From Synergistaceae bacterium (GTDB lineage: Bacteria; Synergistota; Synergistia; Synergistales; Aminobacteriaceae), in the NCBI GenBank assembly GCA_012523155.1, contig JAAYJB010000468.1, positions 1-13,617 on the forward strand: a stretch of 13,617 nt of DNA, read 5' to 3'. Each line of letters opens with the position of its first letter. Position 1 is the stretch's first letter. Positions 13,559-13,617 of the stretch are shown in pieces. The notes under the pieces are model-generated. The model was not told the DNA's origin and ran no database searches. It saw only the letters and a list, made by a program, of their open reading frames with translations. A program made the position numbers and the translations under genes.

Positions 13559-13617
13559 GTCCTGAGAATATGGGACAATGGTTCCGTACAGGCAGGGGGC
13601 GCAGTCTTCCTCCTTGA
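13559..13617. other. Upstream region cut by the window edge
   Basis: No gene can be supported here. On the minus strand the stretch contains an AGGAGGAAG motif near the edge with no start codon at a usual distance. It has no good promoter pair for the DUF3798 operon, so the promoter probably lies beyond the window or close to its edge. Confidence 0.3.

Noticed and set aside
13484..13617. N-terminal extension of the DUF3798 frame, open to the window end
   Set aside because: It precedes a clear signal peptide, includes the ribosome binding site, and has an unusual composition. About 45 open codons can occur by chance.

Overview
The window looks like chromosomal DNA of a diderm bacterium, probably a member of the Synergistota (Aminivibrio/Aminobacterium-like). 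That placement is an inference from three things: a DUF3798-type binding protein encoded with an RbsA-like ABC transporter, a binding protein that has a cleavable signal peptide but no lipobox, and a moderate base composition with AGGAGG ribosome binding sites. No marker gene proves it. Ten protein genes fill almost all of the sequence. I see no tRNA, rRNA, CRISPR array or complete mobile element.

Left part (1-1900, + strand). A short 17-nt-period repeat at the very edge may be the tip of a mobile element. It is followed by a gene-free leader and a two-gene unit: a membrane-anchored L,D-transpeptidase (cell-wall cross-linking) and a metallo-beta-lactamase-fold hydrolase. A strong hairpin that can terminate transcription from both sides closes this unit.

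Middle (1947-6176). On the minus strand an ABC-F ATPase gene is followed after 30 nt by a gene for an exported DUF2993-like protein. An AT-rich divergent promoter region separates this pair from a plus-strand MFS transporter gene, whose start is preceded by an in-frame ATG-TAG. Next (6177-8579) come a cold-shock protein gene (+) and a DEAD-box RNA helicase gene (-). They converge on a shared perfect hairpin, and both probably act on cold- or stress-sensitive RNA structure.

Right part (8580-13617, minus strand). Four genes form an operon in transcription order: DUF3798 periplasmic binding protein, RbsA-type double ATPase, permease 1 and permease 2. Together they would form an ABC importer of unknown substrate. 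A terminator-like hairpin lies between the binding-protein gene and the ATPase gene, while the last three genes are almost contiguous (1-nt gap, then an ATGA overlap).

The most interesting signals are in the leaders rather than in the proteins. The DUF3798 gene is preceded by sequence that fits an H-type pseudoknot 12 nt upstream of its ribosome binding site. The helicase gene has a near-consensus promoter upstream of a terminator hairpin that sits in its own leader, inside a 38-codon upstream frame ending in an ATGA overlap. The cold-shock gene has overlapping dyads in its promoter and a cUUCGg hairpin at its predicted RNA 5' end. All of these were read by eye and no folding or database search was run.
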